Under the pieces are notes generated by a model, which saw nothing but the letters and a program-made list of their open reading frames with translations, did no database searches and was not told the origin of the DNA. 40,647 bases of DNA from Gammaproteobacteria bacterium (GTDB lineage: Bacteria; Pseudomonadota; Gammaproteobacteria; Pseudomonadales; Balneatricaceae), in contig JASMLZ010000090.1 in assembly GCA_030748435.1 (NCBI GenBank), forward strand, positions 1 through 40,647. Direction: 5' to 3'. Of the stretch, positions 1 to 8,109 are shown one piece after another (position 1 is the stretch's first letter; each line of letters starts with the position of its first letter). The translations under genes were made by a program, and so were the position numbers.

Positions 1-68
1 GGGCTTTGCACGAGCCGGTATTTTGTTATGTGACAAGGCAAAAACGCACGCAAAGAGGGAGTTTATAT

Positions 69-149
69 ATGATAAATGACCGATTGAGTACGTTTTTAAC
101 GCCGTCACAGGACAAAATAACTATCGTGCAAAGGTCTCTAATGGTTTGA
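69..149 (+). CDS. Possible 26-residue small protein or leader peptide
   Basis: An ATG at 69 is preceded by an AGGGAG Shine-Dalgarno-like sequence at 56-61 with a 7-nt spacer, and opens a 26-codon frame that ends with TGA at 147. The predicted peptide starts MINDRLSTFL, is mixed polar and hydrophobic, and has no membrane segment or signal peptide. I recognise no family. It lies at the 5' side of a hairpin-rich stretch that ends in an intrinsic terminator, so it could be a leader peptide, a dual-function RNA's peptide, or chance. The ribosome binding site is the only real support. Confidence 0.25.
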   Translation: MINDRLSTFLTPSQDKITIVQRSLMV

Positions 150-392
150 TTTCGATCCTTTCTCGCGCTGCCTGTGTTGCCATTCGTGGCAATAGGAGCA
201 CTATGATTCCTTATGGTGTCTGGTCAGCACAAACAATGACTTAAAATCATTGTTACCCAGTTAATTGAGTGCACCTCCTAGAGCAAAAAACTATTTTCTA
301 GGAATTTTTCCTAAACTTACTTGCGCCTGTAGAACATAGAACCAGTGGGTGCTAGCATGTTCTTGCTTTCCACAGTTTAAGTGGCGACTTGG

Positions 393-423
393 CGATCTGG
401 ACATGGTCCAGGTCGTTTTTTTT
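393..423 (+). terminator. Strong rho-independent terminator
   Basis: A 10-bp stem (393-402 with 406-415, one G-U pair) closed by a 3-nt ATG loop is followed directly by eight T at 416-423. The T tract lies on the plus strand only, so it ends a rightward transcript from positions 1-392 or from outside the window. It does not serve cobO, which runs leftward and ends at 486. Confidence 0.85.
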
Positions 424-485
424 GCCTGCGGCGCAGTGTGTTATGGGGCGTAATCTGAGCTAGAAATTGACCAGTAGGCTTAAGC

Positions 486-1091
486 TTAGTACTCAATCCC
501 TGGCTGGGCTTTAATGCCTTGGCGAAAAGCGTGTTTAATGTCTTTTACCTCACTCACTGTATCAGCAGCCTCCAGCAAGGCCTCAGGTGCAGCCCGACCG
601 GTAATGATGACGTTTTGCCGGGCTGGACGTTGTTGCAAGGTTGCTATAACTTCATCAAGGTGCAAGAGTTCCTGATTAAACATATAAGTCATTTCGTCCA
701 GTATAACCAGATTAAAATCCGGATTCTGTAACCGCTCTTTGGCCATGGCCCAGGCGTTGTTAGCGGCCAGCTGGTCGGCCTCACGATTTTGTGTTTCCCA
801 AGTAAAGCCTGCCCCCAGAGCATGGTAGTCAACCTTGGGGTGCTCGGCAAAAAACAGTTCCTCGCCACACTCCCAGGCGCCTTTTATAAATTGGATCACC
901 GAGCACTGATGGCCATAGCCCAGGCTCCTGGCCAGCATACCAAAGGCCGAACTGCTCTTGCCTTTACCATTGCCGGTTAGCACGAGAATGATGCCCTGTT
1001 GTTTGTCTGCTGAGGCGATTTTCTGGTCCATTTTCTGCTTGATTTTCGCCATGCGCTGTTGGTGTTGTTGCGGGCTGGCAGGCTTTTTCAT
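486..1091 (-). CDS. cobO: Cob(I)yrinic acid a,c-diamide adenosyltransferase
   Basis: CobO/BtuR transfers the 5'-deoxyadenosyl group of ATP to the cobalt of reduced corrinoids, making adenosylated intermediates or salvaging cobinamide in the cytoplasm. The 201-residue protein has the expected family length. An N-terminal positively charged, Gln-rich stretch (residues 1-32) precedes the P-loop GNGKGKSS at about 40-47, and VILDEMTYM near 130 is the Walker B-like segment. It is transcribed away from cobU, the first gene of the loop-assembly operon, from a shared intergenic region. Adenosylation normally precedes the CobU/CobS steps, so the divergent pair forms one salvage pathway. Family assignment is confident; the alternative symbol is btuR/cobA. 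Confidence 0.95.
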   Translation of the reverse strand: MKKPASPQQHQQRMAKIKQKMDQKIASADKQQGIILVLTGNGKGKSSSAFGMLARSLGYGHQCSVIQFIKGAWECGEELFFAEHPKVDYHALGAGFTWETQNREADQLAANNAWAMAKERLQNPDFNLVILDEMTYMFNQELLHLDEVIATLQQRPARQNVIITGRAAPEALLEAADTVSEVKDIKHAFRQGIKAQPGIEY

Positions 1092-1125
1092 GGCTGTCTC
1101 TCTGGTTGCTATTTAACTGGCTCTA

Positions 1126-1155
1126 ATAGTAAAGCACCTGTTGCTGGCTAGACAA
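1126..1155 (-). promoter_or_regulatory. Predicted sigma-70 promoter of cobO
   Basis: On the minus strand TTGTCT (1155-1150) is separated by 18 nt from TACTAT (1131-1126), placing a start of transcription about 30 nt upstream of the cobO ATG. No cobalamin riboswitch B12-box-like sequence is visible in the 1092-1261 intergenic region. Motif match only. Confidence 0.4.
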
Positions 1156-1261
1156 GAGGGCTGGGGGTGAAATGAAACTGAAAGGTCGCTTTTAAGTATC
1201 CATAGCCTCGCTAACTCGGTAAACTTATGGTTTCTTGATTGACCTTGGCGTAACCCATCTG

Positions 1262-1831
1262 ATGACCAGTTCAAAGCCTTTGCGACACCTGTATTTGGGC
1301 GGTGCCCGCTCTGGTAAAAGTAAGCTAGCAGAGGCCGCTGCTCACCTTTGGTTGCAACAGCATCCTACCGGGCGAGTGGTTTATATTGCTACGGCTCAGA
1401 TATGGGATCAGGAAATGCAGGCGCGGATAGATTTGCATCAACAGCGTCGTCCTGCCAGTTGGCAATTGCTGGAGCAGCCACTGCAGTTGGCAGATACCCT
1501 GGCACAATTGCAAACACAATCAGACCAGCCCACATGTGTGCTGGTGGATTGTCTGACCCTGTGGCTCAGCAACCAGCTTTGTCAGACAGGTACAGAAGAG
1601 ACGAATAGCGCCAGTTTGGCGGAGCAGGCCATTGCTGAGTTGGTAGCTCGGGTCAGTGGCTATAACGGCCCACTGCTGCTGGTCAGTAATGAGGTAGGCA
1701 GCGGTATAGTGCCTATGGGTGAGCTCAGTCGTCAGTTTCAGGATTTATCTGGGCTGATGAATCAGCGTCTTGCCGAGGTCTGCGATAAGGTCACGCTGGC
1801 GGTAGCTGGTTTGCCTATGGTGGTGAAGTAG
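1262..1831 (+). CDS. cobU: Adenosylcobinamide kinase / adenosylcobinamide-phosphate guanylyltransferase
   Basis: CobU phosphorylates adenosylcobinamide and then adds GMP, giving AdoCbi-GDP for CobS. The P-loop GGARSGKS is at residues 13-20, followed by VLVDCLTLWLSN near 95 and LVSNEVGSGIVP near 150, all typical of the family. The 189-residue length is normal. The ATG at 1262 is preferred: it puts the P-loop 12 residues in, as in known CobU proteins. A TTG at 1235 would add nine residues, and neither start has a strong ribosome binding site. It is the first gene of a cobU-cobT-cobC-cobS series. Confidence 0.93.
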   Translation: MTSSKPLRHLYLGGARSGKSKLAEAAAHLWLQQHPTGRVVYIATAQIWDQEMQARIDLHQQRRPASWQLLEQPLQLADTLAQLQTQSDQPTCVLVDCLTLWLSNQLCQTGTEETNSASLAEQAIAELVARVSGYNGPLLLVSNEVGSGIVPMGELSRQFQDLSGLMNQRLAEVCDKVTLAVAGLPMVVK

Positions 1832-1919
1832 TGAGGCAAGTTCACTGAGGCCATGCACACAGATATGCCTGCTTTGATTAGAAGGCATGTAAATAGTAAT
1901 TTAAATTAAGAGAAAGTAA

Positions 1920-2975
1920 ATGATTATGGATTGGATCAATGAACCCCTGGCCGGTTTACAAGCACAAATTCACAAGCAGGCATTGGAGCGCCAGGGCGAG
2001 TTGACAAAGCCACCAGGCTCCTTGGGTGATCTGGAGATGATGGCTGTGCGTTTGTCAGCTATGCAGGGTGTGGTAAAGCCCAGTGTTGATAATGCGCAAA
2101 TCGTTGTGTTTGCTGGTGACCATGGTGTGACAGAGGAAGGAGTTTCTGCCTTTCCACAGGTTGTGACTGGGGAAATGATTAAGAATTTTTCAGCTGGTGG
2201 TGCCGCTATCAGTGTGTTGGCTCGTCAGCAAGGGGCTGAGTTTGAAGTGGTCAATGTAGGTACGGTGGTGGATTTGCCGGCTTTGGAACACGTGGTTGAC
2301 GCTACAGTTATGGCGGGCACGGCCAATTTTGCTAAACAGGCAGCCATGACACCAGCTCAATTATCGGCGGCCCTGCAAGCAGGTAAGGCGGCGGCTGAGC
2401 GAGCTCACGGCAAAGATGCAACTATCTTTATTGGTGGTGATATGGGTATTGGTAACACCAGTGCCGCCACGGCCTTGTCGGCTTGGGTATTAAATGATGA
2501 TGCTAATAATCATGTCGGTCCAGGTACCGGTTTGGATGCTGAGGGGGTTAGTCATAAGGGTCAGGTGATTGCCGCAGCATTGGCCAAGCATGCAACTGCC
2601 ATGACTTCACCACTGGAGGCACTGCGTCATGTGGGTGGTTTGGAAATAGCCGCTTTGGTAGGGGCTTATGTGCGTTGTGCACAATTAGGTGTGGCTATTC
2701 TGGTAGATGGTTTTATTACTACTTCTGCTGCCCTTATTGCCGCGCAAATCCAGCCCCAAATCAGTGACTGGATGTTTTTCTCACATGCTTCTGCCGAGCC
2801 TGGTCATCAGGCTATGGTTAATGCCTTGCACGCCAAGCCCATATTGGATTTGGGTATGCGTTTGGGAGAAGGCAGTGGTGCTGGTGTGGCCTTGTCTATC
2901 CTGAAAAGTGCCTGTGCCACCCACAACCAGATGGCGACCTTTGCCGAAGCTGCCGTATCTGAGAAAAGTGCCTAA
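1920..2975 (+). CDS. cobT: Nicotinate-nucleotide:dimethylbenzimidazole phosphoribosyltransferase
   Basis: CobT makes alpha-ribazole 5'-phosphate from nicotinate mononucleotide and the lower-ligand base, the activated half of the cobalamin nucleotide loop. The 351-residue protein has LTKPPGSLGDLE near 28-39, FAGDHGVTEEGVSAFPQ near 65, GGDMGIGNTSAA near 172 and, towards the end, LGMRLGEGSGAG, whose Glu is the catalytic base known from the Salmonella enzyme. The ATG at 1920 lies behind an AAGAGAAAG purine stretch; an in-frame ATG at 1926 is the alternative start. cobC begins 4 nt after its stop. The 88-nt gap to cobU contains a small hairpin and no other gene. Confidence 0.96.
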   Translation: MIMDWINEPLAGLQAQIHKQALERQGELTKPPGSLGDLEMMAVRLSAMQGVVKPSVDNAQIVVFAGDHGVTEEGVSAFPQVVTGEMIKNFSAGGAAISVLARQQGAEFEVVNVGTVVDLPALEHVVDATVMAGTANFAKQAAMTPAQLSAALQAGKAAAERAHGKDATIFIGGDMGIGNTSAATALSAWVLNDDANNHVGPGTGLDAEGVSHKGQVIAAALAKHATAMTSPLEALRHVGGLEIAALVGAYVRCAQLGVAILVDGFITTSAALIAAQIQPQISDWMFFSHASAEPGHQAMVNALHAKPILDLGMRLGEGSGAGVALSILKSACATHNQMATFAEAAVSEKSA

Positions 2976-2978
2976 GCT

Positions 2979-3593
2979 ATGACTAGTCGCTTGCGTGTCA
3001 GTTTGTTGCGTCATGGGCATACTACCAGTGGTCCGGTGTACCGTGGTCGCGTGGATGTGCCCTTGTCGGCAAAGGGTTGGCAGCAGATGCAGCAATCCAT
3101 ATCAGGTCTGCAACCTGATATGGTGGTGACCTCACCACTCCAGCGTTGTGCCGATTTTGCTCAGAGCTTGGGTCAGCCCATGCTCACTGATGAGCGACTG
3201 GTGGAAATGGACTTTGGTGCTTGGGATGGGCGTGAGCGGGAATTGGTCTGGCAACAGGATCAGGCGGCAGTCGAGGCTTTTTGGGCTGATCCTATGCAAG
3301 TCTCGCCCCCGGGTGGTGAGAATCTTACGCAGGTACAAGAACGGGCTATTGTGGCTCTGCATGAGCATATTGAATCAGCACTGGCACAACAAAAGCAGCA
3401 TTTACTGTTGGTCAGTCATGGCGGGGTTATCCGTTGTTTAATCGGTAAACTTCTACATATGTCCGGACCGGGTTTATTTCATTTGTATTTGCCCTACGCG
3501 GGAATGGCCCAGTTGCAGGTTGACACCTTTCGTCCCCCAGCGCAGAGCCAGCAGGAGTATCATATTAGTTTAGCTTTTGGAGCGCACAAGTAA
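2979..3593 (+). CDS. cobC: Alpha-ribazole phosphatase, histidine phosphatase family
   Basis: CobC removes the 5'-phosphate of alpha-ribazole phosphate or of adenosylcobalamin phosphate. The 204-residue protein starts with the histidine-phosphatase signature LLRHGHT; the phospho-accepting His is at residue 12, and the usual RHGET reads RHGHT here. LLVSHGGVIR near 145 supplies the second catalytic His. It is tightly coupled on both sides: 3 nt after the cobT stop, and overlapping cobS in a TAATG junction. Position in the cob operon separates it from other phosphoglycerate-mutase-like phosphatases. Confidence 0.88.
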   Translation: MTSRLRVSLLRHGHTTSGPVYRGRVDVPLSAKGWQQMQQSISGLQPDMVVTSPLQRCADFAQSLGQPMLTDERLVEMDFGAWDGRERELVWQQDQAAVEAFWADPMQVSPPGGENLTQVQERAIVALHEHIESALAQQKQHLLLVSHGGVIRCLIGKLLHMSGPGLFHLYLPYAGMAQLQVDTFRPPAQSQQEYHISLAFGAHK

Positions 3594-4378
3594 TGGGGTG
3601 GCGTGACTGGTGGCACAGTTTTCTGGTGAGTTTACAATTTCTTACCAGTATCCCTGTGCATAAGTGGTTTGCCGTTGCCCGCACTATACCGCGTGGGGAG
3701 GTGGCCGGCAATGCGCTGTTGTTTTATCCCTTGGCGGGTCTTATTTTGGGCACCTTGCTAGTGGCTCTGGCAACCTTGTTGCCCACTTTGCAAATTGGCT
3801 TAAGTCCTGCCCTGCAGGCTGGTCTGTTGTTAGTGTTTTGGGTCATGTTGACGGGTGCTTTGCATTTGGATGGTTTGGGGGATGCAGCCGATGCCTGGCT
3901 GGGAGGCTTAGGTGACCAGGCGCGTACTCTGGCTATCATGAAGGACCCTACCAGTGGGCCGGTAGCTATTGTAGTGTTGGTGCTGTTGTTATTGTTAAAG
4001 TGGTTGTTATTGACTGAATTGATAGCCGCACAATTACTTTTGCCCTTATTGTTGGTGCCAGTGCTGGCGCGTCTGCAGGTGATGGCCTTGATCATTTATA
4101 CCCCTTATGTGCGTGGTCAAGGCATGGGTAGTGATTTAAAAAACCAGACTCAGGCCAAGGGCTTCTGGGTCCAGTTGGTGGCGATTTTGTTGGTATTGCT
4201 TGTTGGTCAGTATTGGCAACTGCTGGGGCTGGTTGCTTTGGCTCTGTTGGCTGGTTACTACTGGCGTCGGTTGATGATAAGGCGCTTGCAAGGTTGGACG
4301 GGAGATACTGCTGGCGCTAGTATTGAACTGACCGAATGTGTGTTGTTATTGGGGCTTGTGGGCATATTCTCTGTTTGA
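3593..4378 (+). CDS. cobS: Adenosylcobinamide-GDP ribazoletransferase (cobalamin synthase)
   Basis: CobS joins AdoCbi-GDP to alpha-ribazole or its phosphate in the inner membrane, the last assembly reaction of the pathway. The 261-residue protein is strongly hydrophobic with several membrane helices and carries GALHLDGLGDAADAWLGG at about 83-100, the family's acidic metal-binding motif. LTSIPV near the N-terminus is also typical. It starts within the cobC stop codon (TAATG), so it is translationally coupled. No corrin-ring synthesis genes are visible, so within this window the pathway is salvage and loop assembly only. Confidence 0.95.
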   Translation: MGWRDWWHSFLVSLQFLTSIPVHKWFAVARTIPRGEVAGNALLFYPLAGLILGTLLVALATLLPTLQIGLSPALQAGLLLVFWVMLTGALHLDGLGDAADAWLGGLGDQARTLAIMKDPTSGPVAIVVLVLLLLLKWLLLTELIAAQLLLPLLLVPVLARLQVMALIIYTPYVRGQGMGSDLKNQTQAKGFWVQLVAILLVLLVGQYWQLLGLVALALLAGYYWRRLMIRRLQGWTGDTAGASIELTECVLLLGLVGIFSV

Positions 4379-4454
4379 ATCAGCAACTTTAATAGTATTC
4401 ACTTTGGGGTAAAAGGTTTCACCCAGAAGTGCCTGCCCAGTTGGCATAATAGTT

Positions 4455-4473
4455 CCAGATAAATGATCTGGAG
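4455..4473 (+). promoter_or_regulatory. Hairpin partly covering the metF ribosome binding site
   Basis: CCAGAT (4455-4460) and ATCTGG (4466-4471) form a perfect 6-bp stem with a 5-nt loop. The GGAG Shine-Dalgarno sequence at 4470-4473 begins in the 3' arm, 5 nt before the metF ATG. The structure could lower initiation, but a regulatory role is not shown. Confidence 0.35.
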
Positions 4474-4478
4474 TCAGC

Positions 4479-5324
4479 ATGCAATTTTCGTTTGAATTCT
4501 TTCCTCCCCGCAGTAGCGCTGGGCAAAGTTCCCTGCATAGTGCTATACAGCAACTACAAATCTGGCAGCCAAGTTTTGCCTCCATGACTTATGGTGCCGG
4601 TGGTACCAGTCAACAGGAAAGCTTTGCAGGCACACAACAGCTGGTGGCACAAGAACTTAATACTGCAGCCCATATAACCTGTGTTGGTGCTGATCGGGCC
4701 AGCGTACAGGCTACTGCCAAGCAGTTTGTAGCTCAGGGTGTGGAGCATCTGGTGGCATTGCGTGGTGATAGCCCGGTGGGTGCATACGTGCCTCATAAGC
4801 AAGGTTATGCCTTTGCCAATGATCTGGTAGCCGGTTTGCGTGAATGGTTTGCTGGTACTATTTCGGTGGCGGCCTACCCAGAAGTTCATCCACAGGCTGC
4901 TTCTGGAGCCAAAGATCTAGATTTTCTAAAGGCTAAAGTGGATGCCGGAGCAGATCAGATTATTAGCCAATACTGCTATGACACGGATACCCTGCTGGCC
5001 TTTGCCGAGCGTTTGCAGCAGGCTGATATTAAGCAGCCGTTCTTGGTAGGCATTATGCCGATTCATGATATTGTTGCCGTACAGCGTTTTTCGGCACGCT
5101 GCGGGGCGTCTGTACCCAAAGCTATTGTGGAGCGTTTTGCGGGGCTGGAACAGCCTGCGGATATAGCTAAGCTGAGCATTGATATTGCCGCTGAGCAATG
5201 CCGTCTGCTATTGGAAAATGGCCTCGATCAATTTCATTTTTATACGCTTAACCGAAGTGCTCTAACGGCTGGGGTCTTGGCATCCATACAAGGCCCTGCA
5301 GTCAATTTGGCAATGACTGCCTAA
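4479..5324 (+). CDS. metF: Methylenetetrahydrofolate reductase
   Basis: MetF reduces 5,10-methylene-THF to 5-methyl-THF with FAD and NAD(P)H, supplying the methyl group for methionine synthase. The 281-residue TIM-barrel protein starts MQFSFEFFPP, whose Glu and FFPP are hallmarks of the family, followed by MTYGAGGTS near 34. ALRGDSP near 97 and the HPEVHP-like PEVHPQA near 128 are flavin/folate-site segments. Its position between the cobalamin genes and queC fits a link to B12-dependent methionine synthesis (MetH), though no metH is visible here. It begins 100 nt after cobS. Confidence 0.95.
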   Translation: MQFSFEFFPPRSSAGQSSLHSAIQQLQIWQPSFASMTYGAGGTSQQESFAGTQQLVAQELNTAAHITCVGADRASVQATAKQFVAQGVEHLVALRGDSPVGAYVPHKQGYAFANDLVAGLREWFAGTISVAAYPEVHPQAASGAKDLDFLKAKVDAGADQIISQYCYDTDTLLAFAERLQQADIKQPFLVGIMPIHDIVAVQRFSARCGASVPKAIVERFAGLEQPADIAKLSIDIAAEQCRLLLENGLDQFHFYTLNRSALTAGVLASIQGPAVNLAMTA

Positions 5325-5353
5325 GGTTTGTCGTACTGGTCAGTTATTGGTCT

Positions 5354-5381
5354 GTGACAAAGGCCCTTGCACAGGTATAAT
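5354..5381 (+). promoter_or_regulatory. Predicted sigma-70 promoter of the queCED operon
   Basis: GTGACA (5354-5359), a 16-nt spacer and a perfect TATAAT (5376-5381) lie about 36 nt upstream of the queC ATG. No preQ1 riboswitch-like sequence is apparent between this box and the gene. Confidence 0.55.
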
Positions 5382-5416
5382 GCTCTTTTTGTAGGCAGTT
5401 TACTCACAGGGCATTT

Positions 5417-6079
5417 ATGAAACCGAAGGCGGTGGTTGTTTATTCTGGCGGTATGGATTCCTTTACCGTACTCCACTTGGCAAAGCGGCAGGGCTATGAT
5501 GTGCATGCTTTGTCTTTTAACTATGGCCAGCGCCATAGTAAAGAACTGGATGTGGCTGCTGCTGTTTGTAGCGCGGAAAAGATTCCTCACAAGGTGGTTG
5601 ATATTACCGCTATCAACCAACTGCTACAGGGTTCTTCCCTGACATCTATGGATATTGATATTCCTGTGGGTGACTATGCCGATGACAATATGAAGTCGAC
5701 CGTAGTGCCCAATCGTAATATGATCTTGTTGTCGTTGGCGATTGGTTATGCGGTATCTTTGGGGGCTGATAAGGTGTTTTATGGCGCCCACTCAGGAGAC
5801 CATGATATCTACCCTGACTGTCGCCCTGAATTTGTTGATGCCATCAATGCTGTATCGGCTGTGGCTAATTATGAACCCGTTGCAATAGTCAGCCCTTTTT
5901 TACATGAAAGTAAGTTAACCATTTTACAAACCGGTCTGGATATGGGGCTGGATTATGCCCAGTCCTGGACCTGTTATCAGGGCCTAGACAAGGCTTGTGG
6001 CAAGTGTGGCTCCTGTATTGAGCGCCTTGGCGCATTTGCTGCTGTGGGGTTACAAGACCCCTTGGCCTATTATTCCTAA
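5417..6079 (+). CDS. queC: 7-cyano-7-deazaguanine synthase
   Basis: QueC converts 7-carboxy-7-deazaguanine and ammonia to preQ0 using ATP, the third committed step to queuosine and other 7-deazaguanines. The 220-residue protein has the PP-loop SGGMDS at residues 10-15, [12 protein letters not shown] in the middle, [13 protein letters not shown], and the C-terminal zinc site (CGKCGSC, with an upstream Cys). Length and motifs are normal. It is the first gene of queC-queE-queD; queE follows after 18 nt. Confidence 0.96.
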   Translation: MKPKAVVVYSGGMDSFTVLHLAKRQGYDVHALSFNYGQRHSKELDVAAAVCSAEKIPHKVVDITAINQLLQGSSLTSMDIDIPVGDYADDNMKSTVVPNRNMILLSLAIGYAVSLGADKVFYGAHSGDHDIYPDCRPEFVDAINAVSAVANYEPVAIVSPFLHESKLTILQTGLDMGLDYAQSWTCYQGLDKACGKCGSCIERLGAFAAVGLQDPLAYYS

Positions 6080-6097
6080 ACCGGTAGCGTCAGATCT

Positions 6098-6748
6098 ATG
6101 TATTCGGTTAAAGAAATTTTCTACACTCTGCAAGGAGAAGGTCGCCATGCCGGCCGGCCGGCCGTGTTTTGTCGTTTTGCCGGGTGTAATCTGTGGACTG
6201 GCAGTGAAGCCAGACGTGCTGCCAGTTTATGTCGTTTCTGTGATACGGACTTTGTCGGTGTCGATGGTAGTTGCGGTGGACGTTATGCTACACCGACAGA
6301 GCTGGTGGAAGTCATTGAGCAACATTGGCCCGAAGGTATGCCGGGGCATCCGTTGGTGGTGTTGACTGGGGGTGAACCCATGTTGCAGGTTGATGAGCCA
6401 TTAATTCATGCCCTGCATGATGAGGGCTTTGAGATTGCCATGGAAACCAATGGTACTCTCCCTGTGCCAGATGCTGTGGATTGGATTTGTGTTAGTCCTA
6501 AAGGTGATGTTGAGCTGGTGCAAACCCGTGGTCACGAGTTGAAACTGGTGTATCCACAGCACCAGGCCATGCCAGAGCAGTTTACGCATTTGGACTTTGA
6601 CTATTTTTATTTGCAGCCTATGGATACATCCTATATTGCTACGTCCAGTGATGATAGTGATTATGTGCAACAGGCTATTGAGTATTGTCTGCTGCACCCA
6701 CAGTGGCATCTTAGTTTGCAAACTCATAAGATTACCGGAATTCTTTAA
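6098..6748 (+). CDS. queE: 7-carboxy-7-deazaguanine synthase, radical SAM
   Basis: QueE rearranges 6-carboxytetrahydropterin to 7-carboxy-7-deazaguanine by radical SAM chemistry. The 216-residue protein starts with the substrate-binding YTLQGEG segment. Its iron-sulfur cysteines are C30, C45 and C48, spaced CX14CX2C rather than the canonical radical SAM CX3CX2C. This insertion is a known feature of one QueE subtype, so it is not a defect. TGGEPMLQ near 90 is the SAM-binding GGE motif. The stop overlaps the queD start (TAATG), so the two genes are coupled. Confidence 0.94.
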   Translation: MYSVKEIFYTLQGEGRHAGRPAVFCRFAGCNLWTGSEARRAASLCRFCDTDFVGVDGSCGGRYATPTELVEVIEQHWPEGMPGHPLVVLTGGEPMLQVDEPLIHALHDEGFEIAMETNGTLPVPDAVDWICVSPKGDVELVQTRGHELKLVYPQHQAMPEQFTHLDFDYFYLQPMDTSYIATSSDDSDYVQQAIEYCLLHPQWHLSLQTHKITGIL

Positions 6749-7107
6749 TGGAAATTTATAAAGACTTTAGTTTTGATTCGGCACATTTCTTACCCAATGT
6801 GCCTACAGGTCATAAATGTGGCCGTCTGCATGGACATACTTTTCAGCTGCGTATAGTGGTATCTGGCCCAGTGGGTGAGGACACGGGCTGGATTATGGAT
6901 TTTGGTGATATAAAGACGGCTTTTGCCCCCCTTTATGAGCGTTTGGACCATCACTATCTAAATGATATTGAAGGTTTGGAAAACCCCACTTCGGAAGTGC
7001 TGGTACAGTGGATTTGGCAACAGCTCAAACCACTGTTGCCGCAGCTCAGCCGTTTGGAACTAAAGGAGACCTGTACCTCCGGGTGTGTCTACATTGGGCA
7101 CGATTAA
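6748..7107 (+). CDS. queD: 6-carboxy-5,6,7,8-tetrahydropterin synthase
   Basis: QueD makes 6-carboxytetrahydropterin from dihydroneopterin triphosphate, the substrate of QueE. The 119-residue protein keeps the zinc ligands H13, H28 and H30, the catalytic Cys24 in HKCGRLHGH, and the C-terminal [12 protein letters not shown] segment with the catalytic Glu. Length is as expected for bacterial QueD. It is the last gene of the operon; folE, which makes the pterin precursor, is not in the window. Confidence 0.94.
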   Translation: MEIYKDFSFDSAHFLPNVPTGHKCGRLHGHTFQLRIVVSGPVGEDTGWIMDFGDIKTAFAPLYERLDHHYLNDIEGLENPTSEVLVQWIWQQLKPLLPQLSRLELKETCTSGCVYIGHD

Positions 7108-7230
7108 ATCTGGTAGCATGAAGATAGGTGGTTTTGGCCTTGGGGCTATCAATTACAGCCGTTGGTAACACTTGTATCCAGATAACCAAATAGGTTACTG
7201 TCGCGGTTTGTTTGCAGAAGAGTAAAGCCC

Positions 7231-8109
7231 ATGCTTGCGACACTGATTACCTGGTTACAAAAACAGGGTGCCTGCGGCCAGATAGAATCTGCTAAACCGC
7301 TTACAGGTGGTTATTGGAATACTGTCTATCGTCTGCAAGGCGAGGCTTTTGATCTGGTATTAAAGCAGTTTGCAGATTCTGCCCCAGGCGGTTTATTTCC
7401 GGTTCTGCCCGCGGCCGAGGCACGTGCTCTGGAGCAGTTGCAAGGTACCAGCGTCGCCCCCTTATACCATAGCTATTGGCCACAGGCACCGGGTGGTGCT
7501 GTATTACTGTATGAGTTTGTGCCTGGTCATATGTGGCAAGGTGGTATGGTAGCAACGGCAAAGTTATTTAAGCGTTTGCACAGTGCTCCTGTAGCAGGCC
7601 CGTTCAGGCAATTAACTACCCAACCAGTACCCTTGTTACAGCAGGCTGACGATATTTTGGGAGGTTATCTGGTACAAGCTCTGGGCCAGCACTTGGCTGG
7701 TTTGCGCCCGCTTGACCGGCAACTGGATGTTGCTGATCCAGTGTTGGTACATACGGATAGTGGGCCGGGCAATATTATCCAGTCAGGCCAGCAGATTACC
7801 TTTATTGACTTCCAGTGCCCGGGCCTTGGTGATGCCTGTGAGGACCTTGTCTGCTTTCTGTCCCCAGGTATTCACCATTTATATGGCTTGCCACCCTTGT
7901 CTTGTGCTCAGGAGCAGACCTATTTGCAAGCCTATGGTGATACTCAGGTATTGGCGCGTTTACCACATATCAGGCCCTACTACAGTTATCGTCTGGCGGC
8001 TTATTTTGTGATGCGTTATTACAGCCAGCAAGGACTGGATAATGATGTTGCACAGGCTTATCTAAAGGCTGCACAATTGGAAATGGTGGCACTGGAGTCC
8101 TGTTTATGA
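7231..8109 (+). CDS. APH/choline-kinase-like phosphotransferase of unknown substrate
   Basis: This 292-residue protein has the fold motifs of aminoglycoside-phosphotransferase-like small-molecule kinases. A glycine-rich TGGYWNTVY (25-33) and the likely ATP-binding Lys45 are followed by the catalytic loop HTDSGPGN (174-181; H174, D176, N181) and FIDFQ with metal-binding Asp193. All catalytic residues are present, so it is probably active. The substrate cannot be read from sequence; relatives phosphorylate choline, homoserine, hydroxylysine, ketosamines or antibiotics. It overlaps the next gene, a TIM-barrel isomerase, by 4 nt (ATGA), implying a shared pathway, possibly that of the neighbouring amine-oxidase locus. 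The 123-nt gap to queD holds no gene or clear terminator. Confidence 0.7.
   Translation: MLATLITWLQKQGACGQIESAKPLTGGYWNTVYRLQGEAFDLVLKQFADSAPGGLFPVLPAAEARALEQLQGTSVAPLYHSYWPQAPGGAVLLYEFVPGHMWQGGMVATAKLFKRLHSAPVAGPFRQLTTQPVPLLQQADDILGGYLVQALGQHLAGLRPLDRQLDVADPVLVHTDSGPGNIIQSGQQITFIDFQCPGLGDACEDLVCFLSPGIHHLYGLPPLSCAQEQTYLQAYGDTQVLARLPHIRPYYSYRLAAYFVMRYYSQQGLDNDVAQAYLKAAQLEMVALESCL

Larger units (their letters stand above)
1..423 (+). ncRNA. Candidate structured RNA or long structured 3' region
   Basis: No protein gene of normal size is visible here. The plus strand carries successive inverted repeats: 177-192 (6-bp stem, TTCG loop), 232-254 (8-bp stem, 7-nt loop), 299-313 (5-bp stem), 331-363 (7-bp stem, 19-nt loop), 370-384 (4-bp stem) and the terminator hairpin at 393-415 followed by eight T. 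The region could be a small regulatory RNA or the tail of a transcript entering from the left. It does not look like tmRNA, RNase P RNA or 6S RNA. The 5' end is unknown; I see only a poor promoter near position 6. That the hairpins are present is seen directly; that they form one RNA is inference. Confidence 0.35.

Noticed and set aside
1092-1261. Cobalamin riboswitch between cobO and cobU
   Set aside because: No B12-box-like core or conserved riboswitch segments seen by eye; the region is also short for the full aptamer plus two promoters.
5325-5416. preQ1 riboswitch before queC
   Set aside because: Only a sigma-70 promoter fits; the leader from the predicted start to the ATG is about 30 nt, too short for the aptamer.
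6098-6748. QueE as a broken radical SAM enzyme because CX3CX2C is missing
   Set aside because: C30, C45 and C48 give the CX14CX2C spacing known in one QueE subtype; the rest of the protein is intact.
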